DNA from: Propionibacteriaceae bacterium
GTDB lineage: Bacteria > Actinomycetota > Actinomycetes > Propionibacteriales > Propionibacteriaceae
NCBI GenBank assembly: GCA_031282235.1
Contig: JAITED010000078.1
Location: forward strand, 1-7,337
DNA: 7,337 nucleotides
Direction: 5' to 3'
This document shows, piece by piece, positions 5,940 through 7,337 of this stretch. Under the pieces are notes generated by a model, which saw only the letters and a program-made list of their open reading frames with translations, had not been told where the DNA came from and searched no databases. Positions within the stretch are counted from its first letter, which is position 1, and the number at the start of each line of letters is the position of its first letter. The position numbers were made by a program, and so were the translations under genes.

Positions 5940-6871
5940 TGCTTAGCTCCGGTTTGCTGGCAGATTTGGCGAATCAGGTCGTATGCCGCATCGTTTACCG
6001 GACTGGTGGCGGCGAACGTGGAGCGGAAAGCGTCAGAATCCGCTTTAGCGACCCCGGCGGCGATAATCTGGTCGATGGTGACGTTAGCTAGCGCCTGTGT
6101 GAGGTTAGTCTTAACGGAGTCCGGCAGCGTATCCGAAACTACGATAGGAGCGCCGGGCACATGGGTGCGCTGAATCACCCGTACCGCATCTGACAAGGCA
6201 ACTTGTGAATCCTCCGCGAATCCGGCTTCGCACTCAACGCCTTGGGCGACTTTGGTCACCGAGATGTCGTGTTTGCCAGCAAAGACCGGGGTCACGTCGT
6301 TCTCCGCGCTGATGCCCAACTTCAACAGTTCAAAGGAGGGGAACAGGTAACCCGAAGTGGAGGACGGGTCAACGAAGCAAACTTTCTTGCCCTTGAAGTC
6401 GGCCAAAGTGGTGATGGTGGAGTTTAGCGGGACTATCGCTTCGGAGTAGTAGCCCGGTTCGGCTCCCGCTTCGGTCACGATGGACGAGATGGGGACGATT
6501 TTGGCTCCGTTGTTGGTGGCGATTACATACGTAAAACCGCTGAACGAAGCCACGTCGATTTTGCCAGCTATTGCGGCTTCAATCAGCGCAGCGTAATCGG
6601 TCGATTCGTAATACTTCACGCTCAAGCCGGTTTTGAGGGCGATGTAGTCCATCAGTGGTTGATAGTTGGTTTCCGTATCCACCGAATCCGGCACCACGCC
6701 GAACACTAGCGTGTTGGCATCCTGCGCAAAGCCGGTCGCTTGCGAGGTGGGGTTGTCCGTGGGCTTGTCTGGGGAGTTGTCGGAGGTGTCGTCGCTACAA
6801 GCGGCGAGCGAGGTTACCATAAGCAGGCTAAGCCCTGCCGCTATCAACTTTCCGTAACGGTGAGAGTTCAT
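5927..6871 (-). CDS. phnD: phosphonate ABC transporter substrate-binding lipoprotein PhnD
   Basis: PhnD captures the ligand outside the membrane and delivers it to PhnE. The 314-residue precursor has a classic lipoprotein signal ending in LAAC, with C25 as the lipid-modified residue, then a Ser/Asp/Thr/Pro tether to about residue 48. The binding domain begins LVFGVVPD (55-62). It contains the family block DPSSTSGYLFP (168-178), whose Ser/Thr cluster typically contacts the phosphonate oxygens, and AGKHDISVTKVAQG (198-211) with the conserved His (H201). C304 and C312 near the C-terminus could form a disulfide in the exported protein (inference). The ATG at 6871 is chosen because the signal peptide begins there and AAAGGA lies 11 nt upstream. 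An in-frame ATG at 6952 would add a Lys-rich 27-residue extension and is unlikely. The exact ligand (aminoethylphosphonate, phosphite or other) cannot be read from sequence. Confidence 0.93.
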   Translation of the reverse strand: MNSHRYGKLIAAGLSLLMVTSLAACSDDTSDNSPDKPTDNPTSQATGFAQDANTLVFGVVPDSVDTETNYQPLMDYIALKTGLSVKYYESTDYAALIEAAIAGKIDVASFSGFTYVIATNNGAKIVPISSIVTEAGAEPGYYSEAIVPLNSTITTLADFKGKKVCFVDPSSTSGYLFPSFELLKLGISAENDVTPVFAGKHDISVTKVAQGVECEAGFAEDSQVALSDAVRVIQRTHVPGAPIVVSDTLPDSVKTNLTQALANVTIDQIIAAGVAKADSDAFRSTFAATSPVNDAAYDLIRQICQQTGAKQCQA

Positions 6872-6965
6872 CGTGTAGATGTTCCTTTCCAATGGTTTAT
6901 TTATCGGTTGTTTGGTTTTAGTGTTTTTCGGGGGTTTGGTTTTTCGTAGCATTCCCCCTTTTTGG
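6872..6965 (-). promoter_or_regulatory. AT-rich leader between the HAD gene and phnD, with phnD ribosome site
   Basis: This 94-nt gap is far more AT-rich than its surroundings and strongly strand-biased: the mRNA-sense strand is A/C-rich. It carries the phnD ribosome-binding sequence GGAAAGGA (complement of 6883-6890). A 10-bp unit, AAAACCAAAC in the mRNA sense, occurs exactly twice at complement 6910-6919 and 6934-6943, 24 bp apart. I could not find a TAnnnT -10 with a plausible -35 here, nor PHO-box-like GTTCA repeats. phnD may thus be transcribed from a promoter upstream of the HAD gene, or the repeats may be a regulator site. Confidence 0.45.
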
Positions 6966-7337
6966 TTATCTATCGCTCGGGGTGGGTTTCACCCCTAAGA
7001 GATTTGGTAACTCAGCTATGGATGCCAGCACCACATGGGCACCGGCGGCGCGCAGGGCGCTGTGGGAGTGGGCGCCGCTGGTCACGCCGACCACCAACCC
7101 GGCTCCGGCGGCCAGCCCGCTTTCGACGTCGGCGACGGTGTCGCCCACAGTTACTAATCGGCTTACGCGGGTTCCGCCCAATTTAAGCAGTGCCCCTAGT
7201 GCCAAGTCGGGGTAGGGGCGGCCCCGTCCCACGTCGCTGGGGGAGAGCGCCAAATCCACCAGCGAACGCCACTGCAGCGCGTCCAGCAGTTCATCCCGAG
7301 TTTCTGGAGAGAACCCCGTAGTCAACGCAACTTTGAT
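6966..7337 (-). CDS. PhnX-like (phosphonatase-like) HAD hydrolase, C-terminal part
   Basis: This is the last 123 residues of a HAD-superfamily hydrolase. The gene continues past the right edge, and about 100 N-terminal residues are missing, including the nucleophile motif and most of the cap. The fragment opens with IKVALTTGF, containing the motif II Thr (T6/T7). GRGRPYPDL follows, in which R40 occupies the place where ordinary HAD enzymes have the motif III Lys. The motif IV stretch is VGDTVADVESG, with the metal-binding acidic residues D66 and D70. Arginine before motif IV and the GRPYP/GDTxxD spacing are features of phosphonoacetaldehyde hydrolase (PhnX) and the related phosphonatase-like family. 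The likely reaction is hydrolytic P-C bond cleavage of an aldehyde phosphonate releasing phosphate. True PhnX and the phosphonatase-like branch can be separated only by the missing part, which holds the cap-domain Schiff-base Lys. Its position before phnDCE supports a phosphonate role. Confidence 0.85.
   Translation of the reverse strand: MKVALTTGFSPETRDELLDALQWRSLVDLALSPSDVGRGRPYPDLALGALLKLGGTRVSRLVTVGDTVADVESGLAAGAGLVVGVTSGAHSHSALRAAGAHVVLASIAELPNLLGVKPTPSDR

Noticed and set aside
5628..6173. + strand open frame opposite the phnC/phnD junction
   Set aside because: It spans antisense to two real genes and has no recognisable family feature.
6872..6952. Alternative PhnD start at 6952 giving a Lys-rich 27-residue prefix
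   Set aside because: It would bury the lipoprotein signal. The ATG at 6871 has a proper ribosome site and starts a standard signal peptide.
6930..6963. GGGGG ... CCCCC followed by TTTTT on the + strand, resembling an intrinsic terminator
   Set aside because: The stem is only 5 bp with a 19-nt loop, and no + strand gene leads into it. In the direction the genes are read there is no T-tract.
6872..6965. PHO box (PhoP-type GTTCA direct repeats) or a riboswitch before phnD
   Set aside because: No such repeats are present, and the leader is too short and unstructured for a known riboswitch class.

Overview
The window looks like chromosomal DNA of an actinobacterium (Actinomycetota). The evidence is moderately high GC by eye, GTG starts, overlapping stop/start codons, and the compact scpA-scpB-pseudouridine synthase cluster. 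The tandem-FKBP lipoprotein and the fused double PhnE would fit an Actinomycetaceae-like organism, but that family-level placement is a guess.

The left part (1-2322, + strand) is a three-gene operon joined by 4-nt overlaps. scpA and scpB encode the two non-SMC subunits of the chromosome-condensing SMC-ScpAB complex. The third gene encodes an RsuA/RluB-type rRNA pseudouridine synthase. ScpA ends in a low-complexity tail encoded by a 15-bp tandem repeat.

The middle (about 2323-3480) holds one + strand gene for a secreted lipoprotein with two FKBP-type peptidyl-prolyl isomerase domains. It appears to have its own promoter region, with a perfect 7-bp dyad and a possible leaderless GTG start. It ends at a strong hairpin made from a 9-bp unit present three times directly and once inverted. 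The hairpin sits between convergent genes and is probably a bidirectional terminator.

The right part (3481-7337, - strand) is a phosphonate uptake locus. Read in its own direction it runs: the C-terminal part of a PhnX-like (phosphonatase-like) HAD hydrolase cut by the right edge, a 94-nt AT-rich leader, phnD (binding lipoprotein), phnC (ATPase) and phnE (one polypeptide with two fused permease domains). phnD/phnC overlap by 13 nt and phnC/phnE by 4 nt. The likely logic is capture by PhnD, import by PhnC/PhnE, and cleavage of the imported or partly processed compound by the HAD enzyme.

There is no mobile element, CRISPR array, tRNA or rRNA that I can see, and no gene-free stretch longer than 300 bases. 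I found no clearly undescribed system. The most unusual items are the reciprocal active-site changes in the two FKBP domains, the multi-register terminator, and the HAD-phn linkage.
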